Positions 7,694 through 17,451 of a stretch of 54,001 bases of DNA are shown piece after piece. The notes below the pieces were generated by a model. The model was not told where the DNA came from and searched no databases. It saw only the letters and a list, made by a program, of their open reading frames with translations. Numbering within the stretch: position 1 is the stretch's first letter; every line of letters begins with the position of its first letter. This stretch comes from Nitrobacter sp035546855. Lineage in GTDB: Bacteria > Pseudomonadota > Alphaproteobacteria > Rhizobiales > Xanthobacteraceae. Made by a program: the position numbers and the translations under genes. The stretch spans positions 1-54,001 of the forward strand of contig DASZVY010000073.1 of NCBI GenBank assembly GCA_035546855.1. Reading direction: 5' to 3'.

Positions 7694-7813
7694 AGCGCCC
7701 GCCGTCGCTTCGATAACTGTCTGAAATGCCGCAACAAAGCCGCGATGCGGCGAACCGGCGGCGGGATTGCGCCCGGCCGCACCGGAAAAATCGGCCGCGC
7801 GACAGCGCGCCGC

Positions 7814-7859
7814 TTGACAAAAACCAGGAACGGTTTAGGTATGTGAATGTTATTTACAT
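7814..7859 (+). promoter_or_regulatory. Promoter and TetR operator copy 2 of the DUF2852 gene
   Basis: TTGACA (7814-7819) is followed after 16-17 bases by a weak -10 (TAGGTA/AGGTAT, 7836-7842). Directly at its end lies ATGTGAATGTTATTTACAT (7841-7859), nearly the same as the site over the tetR start. A repressor bound here would cover the -10 and the transcription start. Confidence 0.65.
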
Positions 7860-7893
7860 TAACACGGCGCGATGCCGTTCATGGAGAAGGCCC

Positions 7894-8388
7894 ATGGCCA
7901 ACACCGCAGAGTACTATCGCTGGAACGGCCCCACTCAGCCGCCTCGCAACGACTACTACGGCCCGCCGCGCATGGACGTGCCGTGGCATCCCCTGCGGAT
8001 CGTTCTGATCGTGCTCGGGTTCATCGTGTGGTGGCCGATCGGCCTCGCACTTCTCTTCTTCACACTCGGGAGCAGAAAAATGGGTTGCTGGAGCAACGAT
8101 CGATTCGAGAACAAGATGCAGCGCATGCAGTGGAAGATGGAGCGGATGCGCGACCACATGGAGCGTCGCGGCTTCGGCTTCCGCGGTTTCGGCGCGCCGT
8201 CGAGTGGCAACCGCGCCTTCGACGAGTATCGCATGGAGACGCTGCGCCGCCTCGAAGAAGAGCAGCAGGAGTTCAAGGATTTCCTGAGCCGCCTGCGTCA
8301 CGCCAAGGACAAGGAAGAGTTCGACGCGTTCATGGCGCAGCATCGCTCGCGTCCGACGCCGCCGAACGACCAGCCGCAGGGTCAGTAA
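7894..8388 (+). CDS. DUF2852 membrane protein
   Basis: A 164-residue protein with one predicted membrane helix at about residues 34-56 (LRIVLIVLGFIVWWPIGLAL), a short Pro/Tyr-rich N-terminal region before it, and a long charged, probably coiled-coil C-terminal part rich in Met, Arg and Glu (RRLEEEQQEFKDFLSRLR). This is the DUF2852 layout known in Alphaproteobacteria; the function is not known. GGAGAAGG lies just before the ATG. It is probably repressed by the neighbouring TetR protein through the shared operator, and its transcript ends at the hairpin at 8420. Confidence 0.85.
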   Translation: MANTAEYYRWNGPTQPPRNDYYGPPRMDVPWHPLRIVLIVLGFIVWWPIGLALLFFTLGSRKMGCWSNDRFENKMQRMQWKMERMRDHMERRGFGFRGFGAPSSGNRAFDEYRMETLRRLEEEQQEFKDFLSRLRHAKDKEEFDAFMAQHRSRPTPPNDQPQGQ

Positions 8389-8419
8389 GCCTCGCGCCCA
8401 CGGACACTCGCCTGATGCG

Positions 8420-8455
8420 AATCAGCCGGCCCCAAAGGCCGGCTGATTTTGTTTT
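8420..8455 (+). terminator. Rho-independent terminator
   Basis: A perfect 12-base stem AATCAGCCGGCC (8420-8431) / GGCCGGCTGATT (8437-8448) with a five-base loop, followed by TTTGTTTT. It ends the DUF2852 transcript and may also serve the convergent gene. Confidence 0.85.
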
Positions 8456-8476
8456 GCGCGCGAGGTCATGAGGTTC

Positions 8477-9922
8477 CTATGTCCGCAAGATCATGTCCGC
8501 ACACCGGGCGCCCGCGACAATCACGCCGGTATAGCCTCCGACGTTTGCATAAGCCGACGAGAGATAGAGTCCCTCGATCGGCGTACGCGGCGAACGGCGC
8601 GGATCTCGCAGCGTCGCAGGATCGGGCGCGAAGCCGTAGACGGCGCCATCGGGGGCGCCGAGATATTGCTTGGTCGAGAGCGCGGTGTTGAACGAGGACG
8701 CCGTCACCGCATCGGCGAGGCCGGGATAGTGTTTGTCGAGATAGCGCACGATCGCGTCGCGCCAACGCGCGCGCTTTTCGCGATAGCGGTCCATGTCCGA
8801 GGCGTCCCAGTTGGCGAGCCGGTCCGGGCCGAAGATCGAGAGCACGTGGGGCGGCGTGGGAATGCCGGAATCGATCGCGGCATAGTCGGCGATCGCCAGC
8901 GGCGGCATTGCATTGCCGGGCTCCCCGGCCATCACCGTCGAGCCGCGCGGATAATCGGCGAGCCGCTGCATCCATGGCGGCAGCAGGTGCGTCGAATAGC
9001 TCGTGATGCCGAATTCGCGCGGCGGCCGCGACAGGCCGAGCGTCAGCGCGAACAGCGAGATCGAACGCGGCAGGCCGGCATAATGCGCGCGAACCGTCGC
9101 GGCTGCATCATCCGGCAGCATGTCCGCCACCATGTCCGGCGCCGCGTTGCTGATGACGCGCGCGGCCTCGACTTGTTGAGGATCGCTGCCGTCCTTCGCC
9201 GTGTGCGTGATGATGTGGCCGTTTGCGCCGGGCATAATCGCCGTGACGTTCCGGCGCAGCAGCGCGGTGCCGCCCGCAGTCCGCACTGCCCGCGCGAGCG
9301 CGCTCGACAGGCGCTGCGACCCGCCGTTGACGAAGCTCGGCCCGCTGCGAAGATAGTGAGCTTGGGATGTCGCGAAGTGCGGCCACGCCAGCGTTGCAGG
9401 ATCGTCGTGATAATAGGCGAGGTTGGCGGCGGCGACGCATTTTGCCGCCTCGTTGCCGCCGAACACGCTGTCGAGTTTCTGCAGAAGCGACAATGAGCCT
9501 TCCGGCTCCGTCGGGCCGTGTTCGATGTCGCGCAGGAGGCGTTCGACACCGTCACGCGATTCCGGAAAGCGCCGGATCAGCGCCTCGCGCGCGCCGGCAA
9601 AGCTCGCCGGTAGTTGCAGCGCCCGGCCGACCGGGCCGCCACGCACCTCGTAGAATGTTTCGCTGCGGCACCACGTCACCGCGTCGAGAATCCCGGCGCG
9701 CGTCAGCACCTCGTGCTTGGGATCGCGGGTGTCGCGGGGATCGCTGGTTTCGTGCAGCGAGCCTTCGACGAAGAGATCGCCGACCTTGTAGCTCGACGCG
9801 GCGCCGCCCACTGAATTGCTGCGCTCGACGATCAGCACCTTGCGCCCGGCGCGTGCGAGGATCGCCGCCGCCGTCAGACCGCCAAGGCCCGCGCCAATCA
9901 CCACCACGTCATAGCGCGCCAT
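8477..9922 (-). CDS. FAD-dependent oxidoreductase of the phytoene desaturase (CrtI/CrtISO) family
   Basis: A 481-residue flavoprotein. The N-terminal Rossmann fold reads VVVIGAGLGGLTAAAILARAG (4-24 region) followed by the acidic ribose-binding ER at the strand end (LIVERSNSVGGAASS), and the C-terminal FAD motif is GLYLSSAYANVGGYTGVIVAG. This is the shape of carotenoid desaturases, isomerases and related retinol-saturase-like enzymes. No crt genes are nearby, so the substrate may not be a carotenoid. The ATG at 9922 was preferred; a TTG lies one codon upstream. It is a single gene. Confidence 0.85.
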   Translation of the reverse strand: MARYDVVVIGAGLGGLTAAAILARAGRKVLIVERSNSVGGAASSYKVGDLFVEGSLHETSDPRDTRDPKHEVLTRAGILDAVTWCRSETFYEVRGGPVGRALQLPASFAGAREALIRRFPESRDGVERLLRDIEHGPTEPEGSLSLLQKLDSVFGGNEAAKCVAAANLAYYHDDPATLAWPHFATSQAHYLRSGPSFVNGGSQRLSSALARAVRTAGGTALLRRNVTAIMPGANGHIITHTAKDGSDPQQVEAARVISNAAPDMVADMLPDDAAATVRAHYAGLPRSISLFALTLGLSRPPREFGITSYSTHLLPPWMQRLADYPRGSTVMAGEPGNAMPPLAIADYAAIDSGIPTPPHVLSIFGPDRLANWDASDMDRYREKRARWRDAIVRYLDKHYPGLADAVTASSFNTALSTKQYLGAPDGAVYGFAPDPATLRDPRRSPRTPIEGLYLSSAYANVGGYTGVIVAGARCADMILRT

Positions 9923-10097
9923 CAACAGTCTAGTCCCGCGGCCCGTTTTCAGTTCTCGGGATGTTTCTTGCCGCTGCCGGGCGGCATGTCAAATACGGCG
10001 CGCGGGAATGGCTGCCTTGCAGGATTGCCGGGCGAGGCAAGCTCGTTGCGGCGGCGGCTTTCTTCGGGGAGGCGAAGTCGGCGTCACCGGTTGCCGC

Positions 10098-11294
10098 TTA
10101 CTTCCAGACCGACTTGTCGGCATCCCACCGCTGCGCCTTGAACGCTTTCGCGAGCGCCGGGATCGAACCGGTTTCATCGCTGTCGCTCTCCTCCCCGTCG
10201 TCTGCCGACTGATCCACCAGATTGAGCCGCGGACCCGTGCTTTCGTCGGCGGTGGACGTGGACGGGCTGTCGATCCAGAGCAGCATGTGATCGGACCCGG
10301 TCGGCTTGTCCGGTGCGGCCATGGCCGACACTTCGATGGTGTCCATGAGTCCCAGCGCCGGGAGGAGGGTGCTCGGCCGCTTGAAGACCATCGTCAGCCG
10401 GCCGGTATTGTCATTCCAGGTCGACGAGACCGGTTTGGCGGACAGGGTTCCCGCCAGCACATCGGAGATCGCGCGCGCGAGTTTGTTGCGATTGAAGCTG
10501 TTGCCGTCGCGCCAGCCCGCGGACGGGAAGCGCAGCGTGCGGTCCATGTCGAAGGTGCCGCTGCTCCACCCGGCTGTGACAACCCCCGGCATCGTCTTCA
10601 GTTGGGTCAGCAGCGCAGACGCACGATCCGGATCCACGTTCAGGTTGATGATCTGCTCGCCGGCGCGCAGCGCGTCGCAACTCGCGGTGAGGCTGTCCAG
10701 CGCAACCTCGACATGCTGTCCCTTCAGGGATTTCAGCAGGTCCACGACGGATTCGAGCTTGACCTTCACCGCGAGGGCTTCGGGAGAGACCTCGGTAAAA
10801 TCCTTCGGCGCGGCGACGATGCCGTCATCGGTGGGTTGACTGTCCTTGAATTCGGCTTCGCTGATATCGGAATTGTCCGTCGAGGTGACCTCGGTTGTCG
10901 TCTGGCCGACCTTGATCTGGCCTTTGAACTCGAAGGTGTCGCCCGTGGGCTTGCGAGTCAGTTTGACCGTGACCGGCAGCTTGTCTCCGATGCTCTGCGT
11001 GGTGCCGCTCAGGGTCGTGCCGTCCACCGCAAGGTCGACGACAAAGCGGTCCTTGCGGTCCGAGCCTTTTTCGGCGGGATAGCAGACGTCGAGCACGGCG
11101 GCTGTGACGGTCTTGCCCTGCCGGGTCTCCTTGAGGATGACGTCGGCGTTGCCGTCCATCAGGCCATCGATAGAGGTGAAGTAGCGGGTTTGAGGCCCGG
11201 CAGGGACAGCCCTGGGAAGCGGCCTGTCCTGCGCGAACACGCTCCCGGGCGACACGATCATCAGACCGATCAGGCAGAACCGCAGCACGCGCAT
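10098..11294 (-). CDS. Exported protein of unknown function
   Basis: I do not recognise this 398-residue protein. It has a clear signal peptide (RVLRFCLIGLMIVSPGSVFA, cleavage after about residue 22), so it is periplasmic or outer-membrane associated. Residues 35-150 are beta-rich with repeated TVxL-type strands; two cysteines are found in the body (in VCYPAE near residue 70 and ASCDAL near 205), a possible disulfide. The tail from about 345 is acidic and Ser/Thr-rich (SADDGEESDSDETGS). A short Arg/Leu n-region supports the ATG at 11294. It is transcribed alone, downstream of palindromic elements. Confidence 0.75.
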   Translation of the reverse strand: MRVLRFCLIGLMIVSPGSVFAQDRPLPRAVPAGPQTRYFTSIDGLMDGNADVILKETRQGKTVTAAVLDVCYPAEKGSDRKDRFVVDLAVDGTTLSGTTQSIGDKLPVTVKLTRKPTGDTFEFKGQIKVGQTTTEVTSTDNSDISEAEFKDSQPTDDGIVAAPKDFTEVSPEALAVKVKLESVVDLLKSLKGQHVEVALDSLTASCDALRAGEQIINLNVDPDRASALLTQLKTMPGVVTAGWSSGTFDMDRTLRFPSAGWRDGNSFNRNKLARAISDVLAGTLSAKPVSSTWNDNTGRLTMVFKRPSTLLPALGLMDTIEVSAMAAPDKPTGSDHMLLWIDSPSTSTADESTGPRLNLVDQSADDGEESDSDETGSIPALAKAFKAQRWDADKSVWK

Positions 11295-11327
11295 GGAGAA
11301 TCCTCGTTCCTCGAATCGCCTGTCACA

Positions 11328-11405
11328 CTAGTACCGCCTATTTGACGGGCCTGCACCACTTGCTGCGAATTCCGTCAGGCCCGTCAAATAGGAGAGCGGT
11401 ACTAG
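11328..11405. repeat. Palindromic element A (78 bases)
   Basis: The ends CTAGTACCGC (11328-11337) and GCGGTACTAG (11396-11405) are exact inverted copies. Inside them a second exact 15-base inverted pair, TATTTGACGGGCCTG (11339-11353) and CAGGCCCGTCAAATA (11376-11390), gives an almost complete hairpin with a 22-base loop. No coding frame is present. It resembles a small non-autonomous mobile element. Confidence 0.75.
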
Positions 11406-11418
11406 AATCATAGTCTTG

Positions 11419-11494
11419 CTAGTATCCTTTACTTTCCGAAGTTCGTTACGCAGGTGTTGGGATGTATCGCGAACTTCGGAAAGCGGTACCAGAA
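11419..11494. repeat. Palindromic element B
   Basis: Exact inverted arms CTTTCCGAAGTTCG (11432-11445) and CGAACTTCGGAAAG (11470-11483) surround a 24-base loop. The flanks CTAGTATCC on the left and CGGTACCAG on the right resemble the ends of element A 13 bases upstream, which suggests two related elements inserted side by side. Confidence 0.7.
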
Positions 11495-11504
11495 CCCGCT
11501 TCGC

Positions 11505-11536
11505 CAAAAAAGAAGGCCGCCCGGAGGCGGCCTTCT
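11505..11536 (-). terminator. groESL terminator
   Basis: An 11-base perfect stem AGAAGGCCGCC (11511-11521) / GGCGGCCTTCT (11526-11536) with a four-base loop; read on the minus strand it is followed by a run of six T. It stands 25 bases after the groEL stop. Confidence 0.9.
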
Positions 11537-11560
11537 GACGAAGTCGTGTAGTTGGAGGCC

Positions 11561-13204
<1,644 letters not shown>

Positions 13205-13240
13205 TGACTGTTGCTCCTCTAAGAAAGTGCCCTGATTGCC

Positions 13241-13328
13241 GTCATGGCCGGACTTGTCCCGGCCATCCACGTCTTTTTGCTTTTGAACGAGAGAAGACGT
13301 GGATCACCGGGACAAGCCCGGTGATGAC
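13241..13328. repeat. GTCATGGCCGG-type palindromic repeat between groES and groEL
   Basis: Begins GTCATGGCCGGACTTGTCCC and ends with the inverted form GGGACAAGCCCGGTGATGAC; the inner arms CCACGTCTT and AAGACGTGG are also inverted. Copies of the same family lie at 42579 and 49427. It sits inside the groESL transcript and would fold into a long hairpin, so it could set the groES to groEL mRNA ratio. Confidence 0.75.
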
Positions 13329-13356
13329 GCCCGCGCGCGCGGCAAGTCTGATCGGG

Positions 13357-13653
13357 TTACGCCACCACGCCCATGATGTCGGACTCCTTCATGATCAGGA
13401 GTTCCTCGCCGTCGAGCTTGATCTCGGTGCCGGACCACTTGCCGAACAGCACCTTGTCACCGACCTTGATGTCGATCGGGATCAGCTTGCCGGCCTCGTC
13501 GCGTCCGCCGGGACCGACCGCGACGACCTCGCCCTGGGAGGGCTTTTCCTTGGCGGTGTCGGGGATGATGATGCCGCCCTTGGTCTTTTCCTCGGCATCG
13601 AGGCGCTTGACCACGACACGGTCATGCAGTGGACGAAATTTGGTTTTAGCCAT
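13357..13653 (-). CDS. groES: Co-chaperonin GroES (HSP10)
   Basis: The 98-residue lid of the GroEL chamber. It begins AKTKFRPLHDRVVVKRLD, contains the mobile loop (EEKTKGGIIIPDTAKEKPSQ, residues 21-40) that docks on GroEL, and the GKVLFGK-like strand (VGDKVLFGKWSG). First gene of the groESL operon, just downstream of a promoter and a CIRCE element. Full length; the start MAKTK is the family start. Confidence 0.98.
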   Translation of the reverse strand: MAKTKFRPLHDRVVVKRLDAEEKTKGGIIIPDTAKEKPSQGEVVAVGPGGRDEAGKLIPIDIKVGDKVLFGKWSGTEIKLDGEELLIMKESDIMGVVA

Positions 13654-13743
13654 GGCGGTTCCTCTGGGGGTTCGAAAGCCCGATCTGCTATCGAGCGGAG
13701 GCGACGTGGATTCGTGGTCCGCGGGAGCGAGCGATCCGCAGCT

Positions 13744-13770
13744 TTGGCAATCGTGCTCCGGGAGTGCTAA
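13744..13770. promoter_or_regulatory. CIRCE operator (HrcA binding site)
   Basis: TTGGCAATC-N9-GAGTGCTAA. The right arm is identical to the CIRCE consensus (TTAGCACTC-N9-GAGTGCTAA) and the left arm matches seven of nine positions; the nine-base spacer is exact. It lies about 90 bases before the groES start and directly downstream of the predicted transcription start, the usual place for repression by HrcA. Confidence 0.85.
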
Positions 13771-13780
13771 TGATGGGCGG

Positions 13781-13809
13781 GAAATATGGCGTGACGGCGA
13801 TCCTGTCAA
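13781..13809 (-). promoter_or_regulatory. Predicted groESL promoter
   Basis: On the minus strand TTGACA (13804-13809) and TATTTC (13781-13786) are 17 bases apart. Transcription would start about seven bases further on, just before the CIRCE element. The good -35 fits a housekeeping promoter held back by HrcA. Confidence 0.55.
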
Positions 13810-13956
13810 GCTGGCCCGCGGAGCCGGAGCGAGCGCCGTGTTAAAGAGGTATCAATGTCGTCGAAGCGACAGGCAACAGGATGTGATTGCTAAGGCGATG
13901 GTTTTGCGGTTGGCTGCGGATGGGTGGCAGTCAGATTCCGATTTGGGGATGCATGG

Positions 13957-14514
13957 ATGATTAGATCAAAGGGCGGGCGCGCGGCCCTCAATCTCGGCCT
14001 GCTGTCGGCGGTTGCGATTCTGCTTGGGGCTTGTGGGTCGATCGGTTCGATCGGGCTCAACAACAACCCTCCTCCTGCGCCGGAACCCGCCGTGGCGCCC
14101 GAGGTGCCGGCGACGATCCGGTCCGACGAACTCGTCGGGCGGTGGGGCCTCGCCTCGTATCAGAACCCGGCGGATCAGGCGCGGACCGAGGCGGCGGCCA
14201 AGGCCCAATGCCGCAATCCCTACGTCATCGGTGCCGGCGCCCATGGCGGCGTGGTCATGCACCTTGCCGACGAGGCGACGCCGCAGGAGCTGAAGCTGAA
14301 GGGCAGCCAGAGCGGCAAGAACTATATCGGTCCCGAGGGCCCGCCCGGCGGTCCGCAGGATCGCGAGATCATCTCGTTCAACGGACAGGTGATGGTGACG
14401 CGCTTCATCGATCCGGATGCCGCGACCCGTTACGGCAACATGGTCTATGTTCGTTGCGCCGCAGGAGCGGCGCCGCCGCCCCGGCACGCCGCCACGAGGT
14501 CGCGCCCAAAATAG
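13957..14514 (+). CDS. Predicted lipoprotein of unknown function
   Basis: A 185-residue protein with a lipoprotein signal peptide: Arg/Lys at the N-terminus, a hydrophobic stretch, and the lipobox L23-G24-A25-C26, so Cys26 would be acylated. A Pro/Ala-rich spacer (PPPAPEPAVAPEVPA) leads to a globular region beginning LVGRWGLASYQNPADQ, a pattern like AprI/Inh or lipocalin-type outer-membrane-associated domains (tentative). Two cysteines (in AQCRNPYV and YVRCAAG) could pair. The C-terminus is Pro/Arg-rich. It ends 36 bases before a strong terminator. No function can be assigned. Confidence 0.8.
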   Translation: MIRSKGGRAALNLGLLSAVAILLGACGSIGSIGLNNNPPPAPEPAVAPEVPATIRSDELVGRWGLASYQNPADQARTEAAAKAQCRNPYVIGAGAHGGVVMHLADEATPQELKLKGSQSGKNYIGPEGPPGGPQDREIISFNGQVMVTRFIDPDAATRYGNMVYVRCAAGAAPPPRHAATRSRPK

Positions 14515-14550
14515 GCGCCCGCGCGGCGCGCCCACTCTGATCCGCACATC

Positions 14551-14580
14551 AAAATGCCCGGCGCTTCCGCCGGGCATTTT
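14551..14580. terminator. Bidirectional terminator
   Basis: A perfect 13-base stem AAAATGCCCGGCG / CGCCGGGCATTTT with a four-base loop lies between the convergent lipoprotein and cheZ genes; the A/T ends serve as U-tracts on both strands. Confidence 0.88.
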
Positions 14581-14616
14581 GCATGCGATAGGGTCTTCGT
14601 CCGGAGCCGGGCCGGC

Positions 14617-15402
14617 TCAGCCGAACATCGCGTCGATGTCGTCCTGCGACGCATGGCCTTCGTCGCCATCGAGCTTCGGGCCATTCAGGAGCCGGGCATC
14701 GCCGACGCGGTCATCGGCGATCGGCGGCGTATGCGCCCGGATGGCGTCCACGCCGCCCCAAATGTCCATCATGACGTTGATGTGATGCTCGATGAACTTC
14801 ATCGTATTCATCACCTTGCTGATGCGTTGACCGGTGAGGTCCTGGAAGTTGCAGGCCTCGAAGATCGAGATGACGCGCTCCTGGATTTCCTCGCTGAGCA
14901 GCCGGGTCTGATCCGGCGACGGCACCTTGGCGAGCGCGTTGGCCGACTGGTCGATGGCCTCCGCCGCTTCGAGGATATGCTGCGTCGCCTGTTCGGTGCC
15001 GCCGACCACGGCGCCGAGTTCGCCCGTGACCTTCGCCATTTCGTCGCCGCTGAAACTCTTGCCGTGCAGGACCGCGATCTCCTGCTTGGTGCGATTGATG
15101 GCGTCATGGATCAGGTCGAGCTCGATCTTGAGCTTTTCGCATTGCTCGATCTGTGCGCGATAGGTCTCGAGCAATGCTTGCGCGTCGGCGACTTCCCGGT
15201 TCGTCGCATCGATATTTTCCGCTGCCGGCAGATCGAGCATGCTATCGTGGCGCGGGCGCGCCATCTGCTGACGGATGGCCCGCAACTCGGCCATGATCTC
15301 ATCGTGCATCGGCATCGGCGCGTCGTCGCCACCGTTCACGACGGGCGGCATGTCGCCGCGATAGATTTCTTCCACGCGATAACGCTTGCGATGAACAGCC
15401 AT
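14617..15402 (-). CDS. cheZ: CheZ-family protein phosphatase
   Basis: A 261-residue, almost fully helical protein. The central part (residues 60-150) is a long coiled coil; the conserved block ACNFQDLTGQRISKVMNTM (about 180-200) carries the Asp and Gln that CheZ uses to dephosphorylate CheY~P. The C-terminal SQDDIDAMFG is the short helix that docks on CheY in CheZ and in CheC/FliM-like proteins. No other chemotaxis gene is within the window, so the partner CheY or single-domain response regulator is elsewhere. GGGGGA before ATG 15402 sets the start. It would speed the return of the flagellar motor or another CheY output to baseline. Confidence 0.88.
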   Translation of the reverse strand: MAVHRKRYRVEEIYRGDMPPVVNGGDDAPMPMHDEIMAELRAIRQQMARPRHDSMLDLPAAENIDATNREVADAQALLETYRAQIEQCEKLKIELDLIHDAINRTKQEIAVLHGKSFSGDEMAKVTGELGAVVGGTEQATQHILEAAEAIDQSANALAKVPSPDQTRLLSEEIQERVISIFEACNFQDLTGQRISKVMNTMKFIEHHINVMMDIWGGVDAIRAHTPPIADDRVGDARLLNGPKLDGDEGHASQDDIDAMFG

Positions 15403-15692
15403 CGGATCCCCCAACCTCTATGAAGGGGGTTTTATATCGGCGTGTTTTAACGCACGGTTCACGCGGGAACTGTCCATCATAAATCCGATTCCGTCTCCTC
15501 ACGATCGATTAACCATGAACGATCGGCATTTATCGAAAATAAACGCTAAGCGCAGGAATGCGGCCTTGTTGGTGACGTGGTGAATCCAACGGCCGATTCC
15601 GTTTACCAAACCGATGCGGTTTTGAATTTAAGTCGAACGCGTACCGGCGCGCGATCGGGCGCGTCGACGGCGAAACAGTGCAGAGTACGTCG

Positions 15693-16460
15693 ATGTCCAG
15701 AACCATGTCCGTTGCGCTTCTCGCAGGCGCATCCCTCATTGCCGTTGGAATTCAGTCCGCGGCCGCCCGAGAGCAGGCGGTGTTTTATCCCGAACCCACC
15801 GTGATTTCTGCCAATCCGCCACCGCAGGCTCTGCCGCAGCAGGCCGCCTATGCGGAGCGCTCCAATCTGGGCGGCGGCTTCATTGAATTCCTGTTCGGCG
15901 ACGGGCAGCAACAGCCGCAATATCAGCAACCTTACGACCGCAGGCCGATCTACGCGCCGCAGCCTCAGCCGATGATGCGCCAGCAGGATGCAAGCGAAGC
16001 CGCGCGCCCTGCGTTCGATCCGAAGTTCGAGAAGCAGCTTGTCGAATACCATGGCAAGGAAGCGCCCGGCACCATCGTGATCGATACGTCCAGCAAGTTC
16101 CTCTATCTGGTGCAAGGCGGCGGACAGGCCCTGCGTTACGGCGTCGGCGTCGGCAAGGACGGTTTTCTCTGGCACGGCGTGAAGACGATCACGGCCAAGC
16201 GCGAGTGGCCGGACTGGACGCCGCCGGCGGAGATGCTGCAGCGTCGCCCCGACCTGCCGCGGCACATGGCCGGCGGTCCGGACAATCCGCTCGGCGCCCG
16301 CGCCATGTATCTCGGCTCCTCGCTCTATCGCATTCATGGCTCGAACGAGCCATGGACCATCGGTACCAACGTCTCGTCCGGCTGCATCCGGATGCGCAAT
16401 CAGGACGTCATCGATCTCTATGGACGCGTCCGCGTCGGCGCGCGGGTCGTTGTGATCTGA
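15693..16460 (+). CDS. L,D-transpeptidase (YkuD domain)
   Basis: A periplasmic cysteine transpeptidase of 255 residues that would make 3-3 peptidoglycan cross-links or join outer-membrane proteins to peptidoglycan. A signal peptide ends near residue 26 (SLIAVGIQSAAA). A Pro/Gln-rich linker (about 40-105) precedes the YkuD domain, which starts around GTIVIDTSSKFLYLV. The catalytic motif is present: His215 in IHGSNEPW and Cys231 in SSGCIRM. ATG 15693 was taken rather than GTG 15678 because it begins a proper signal peptide. It is transcribed alone and ends at the hairpin at 16481. Confidence 0.9.
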   Translation: MSRTMSVALLAGASLIAVGIQSAAAREQAVFYPEPTVISANPPPQALPQQAAYAERSNLGGGFIEFLFGDGQQQPQYQQPYDRRPIYAPQPQPMMRQQDASEAARPAFDPKFEKQLVEYHGKEAPGTIVIDTSSKFLYLVQGGGQALRYGVGVGKDGFLWHGVKTITAKREWPDWTPPAEMLQRRPDLPRHMAGGPDNPLGARAMYLGSSLYRIHGSNEPWTIGTNVSSGCIRMRNQDVIDLYGRVRVGARVVVI

Positions 16461-16480
16461 CTCTTCGCGAACCGAAATTG

Positions 16481-16508
16481 AAACGGCCGTCCGATCGGGC
16501 GGCCGTTT
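16481..16508. terminator. Terminator between convergent genes
   Basis: Nine-base perfect stem AAACGGCCG (16481-16489) / CGGCCGTTT (16500-16508), ten-base loop; follows the transpeptidase stop and precedes the stop of the DUF2076 gene on the other strand. Confidence 0.7.
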
Positions 16509-16530
16509 GCGTTAAGCCAGAGTTTCCGGC

Positions 16531-17340
16531 TCAGGCGTAGTCGCTGCCGCCGTCGTCGTTATCGCCGCCGTCGGAATCCATGTCCATTTCGTCGTCGTCA
16601 TCCTGATCCTGGTCTTGATCCTGATCGGCATCGGCCTGTGCCTGATCGAACTGGGACGGACCGAACCCGTCTGCCTGCTGCGACCCGATGTCGTTCACGC
16701 CGGCGTCACGCGCCAGGCTGCTGCCCGACTGATCGCCGCCGCCCCAGGGGCTTCGGGCGCCGCCCAATCCACCGAGGCCGCCGGCGTCGCCGAACGCGCT
16801 GGAATGACCGCCGCCCATCATGGAGCGAATGCTGCTCATCAGCAGGCCGCCGCCGATCACACCGGCGGCGGTCGCCGCGGCTGTTCCGAGAAACGAGCCG
16901 CCGCCTGCCGGTGCCTGCGGGGCGCCGTAGGGTTGATTGGGGGGAGCTTGGTCATAACGGCCGGGCGGTTCGGCCTGTTGCAGGGCTTGTCCCGAATTCC
17001 AGACCGGGCGGCTCGACGGTGGCGGAGGCGGTTGAACGCTGGGGACCGAGCCGTGCGGCGCGGTTCTGCCGAACATCGTATCGCGCATCGAATCGAGGAA
17101 TCCGCCGGATGGCGCGGGCGTGCCAGCCGCTGCGCTCTCCAGTTGCTGGATCCGGTCGTGGGCGCGTTTCAGCGCCTCGTCCTGAACCAGGACCGATTGC
17201 ACCAACGCATAAACCGCGTTCGGTGCCTGCCTCAGACCGTCGGCGATGGCGGCCATGGCTGCCGGGTCGCGCGGGGCGTTTTCCGCGCTGGCGAGGCGGC
17301 TGAAAAGATCGTCGATCAACTGGCGTTCTTGCGGCGTCAT
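16531..17340 (-). CDS. DUF2076 protein
   Basis: A 269-residue protein of the DUF2076 family. Residues 1-70 are helical (TPQERQLIDDLFSRLA, YALVQSVLVQDEALKRAHDRI) and form the conserved part. The rest is low complexity: a Pro/Gln linker, a Gly/Ala-rich hydrophobic stretch around residues 145-175 that may touch a membrane, Gly-rich repeats, and a strongly acidic Asp/Gln end with alternating DQ and a final block of Asp. The function is unknown. A single gene. Confidence 0.85.
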   Translation of the reverse strand: MTPQERQLIDDLFSRLASAENAPRDPAAMAAIADGLRQAPNAVYALVQSVLVQDEALKRAHDRIQQLESAAAGTPAPSGGFLDSMRDTMFGRTAPHGSVPSVQPPPPPSSRPVWNSGQALQQAEPPGRYDQAPPNQPYGAPQAPAGGGSFLGTAAATAAGVIGGGLLMSSIRSMMGGGHSSAFGDAGGLGGLGGARSPWGGGDQSGSSLARDAGVNDIGSQQADGFGPSQFDQAQADADQDQDQDQDDDDEMDMDSDGGDNDDGGSDYA

Positions 17341-17451
17341 GGCGCGCTCCCAAAAATGTGGTGGTCGGGATGTAGTCGCGCTTTGTGTCGCGAGTAGTGC
17401 CCCCGGAATTAAATTTTCGTATGCGGCAGAAAGGCCGGGGTGCCTTGAAGA

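Noticed and set aside
8468..9496. 342-codon frame opposite the CrtI-like gene
   Set aside because: Antisense of a flavoprotein with intact FAD motifs; Arg/His-rich and without family resemblance.
9961..10212. Small plus-strand frame after the CrtI-like gene
   Set aside because: Overlaps the end of the exported-protein gene on the other strand, lacks a ribosome binding site and has no recognisable content.
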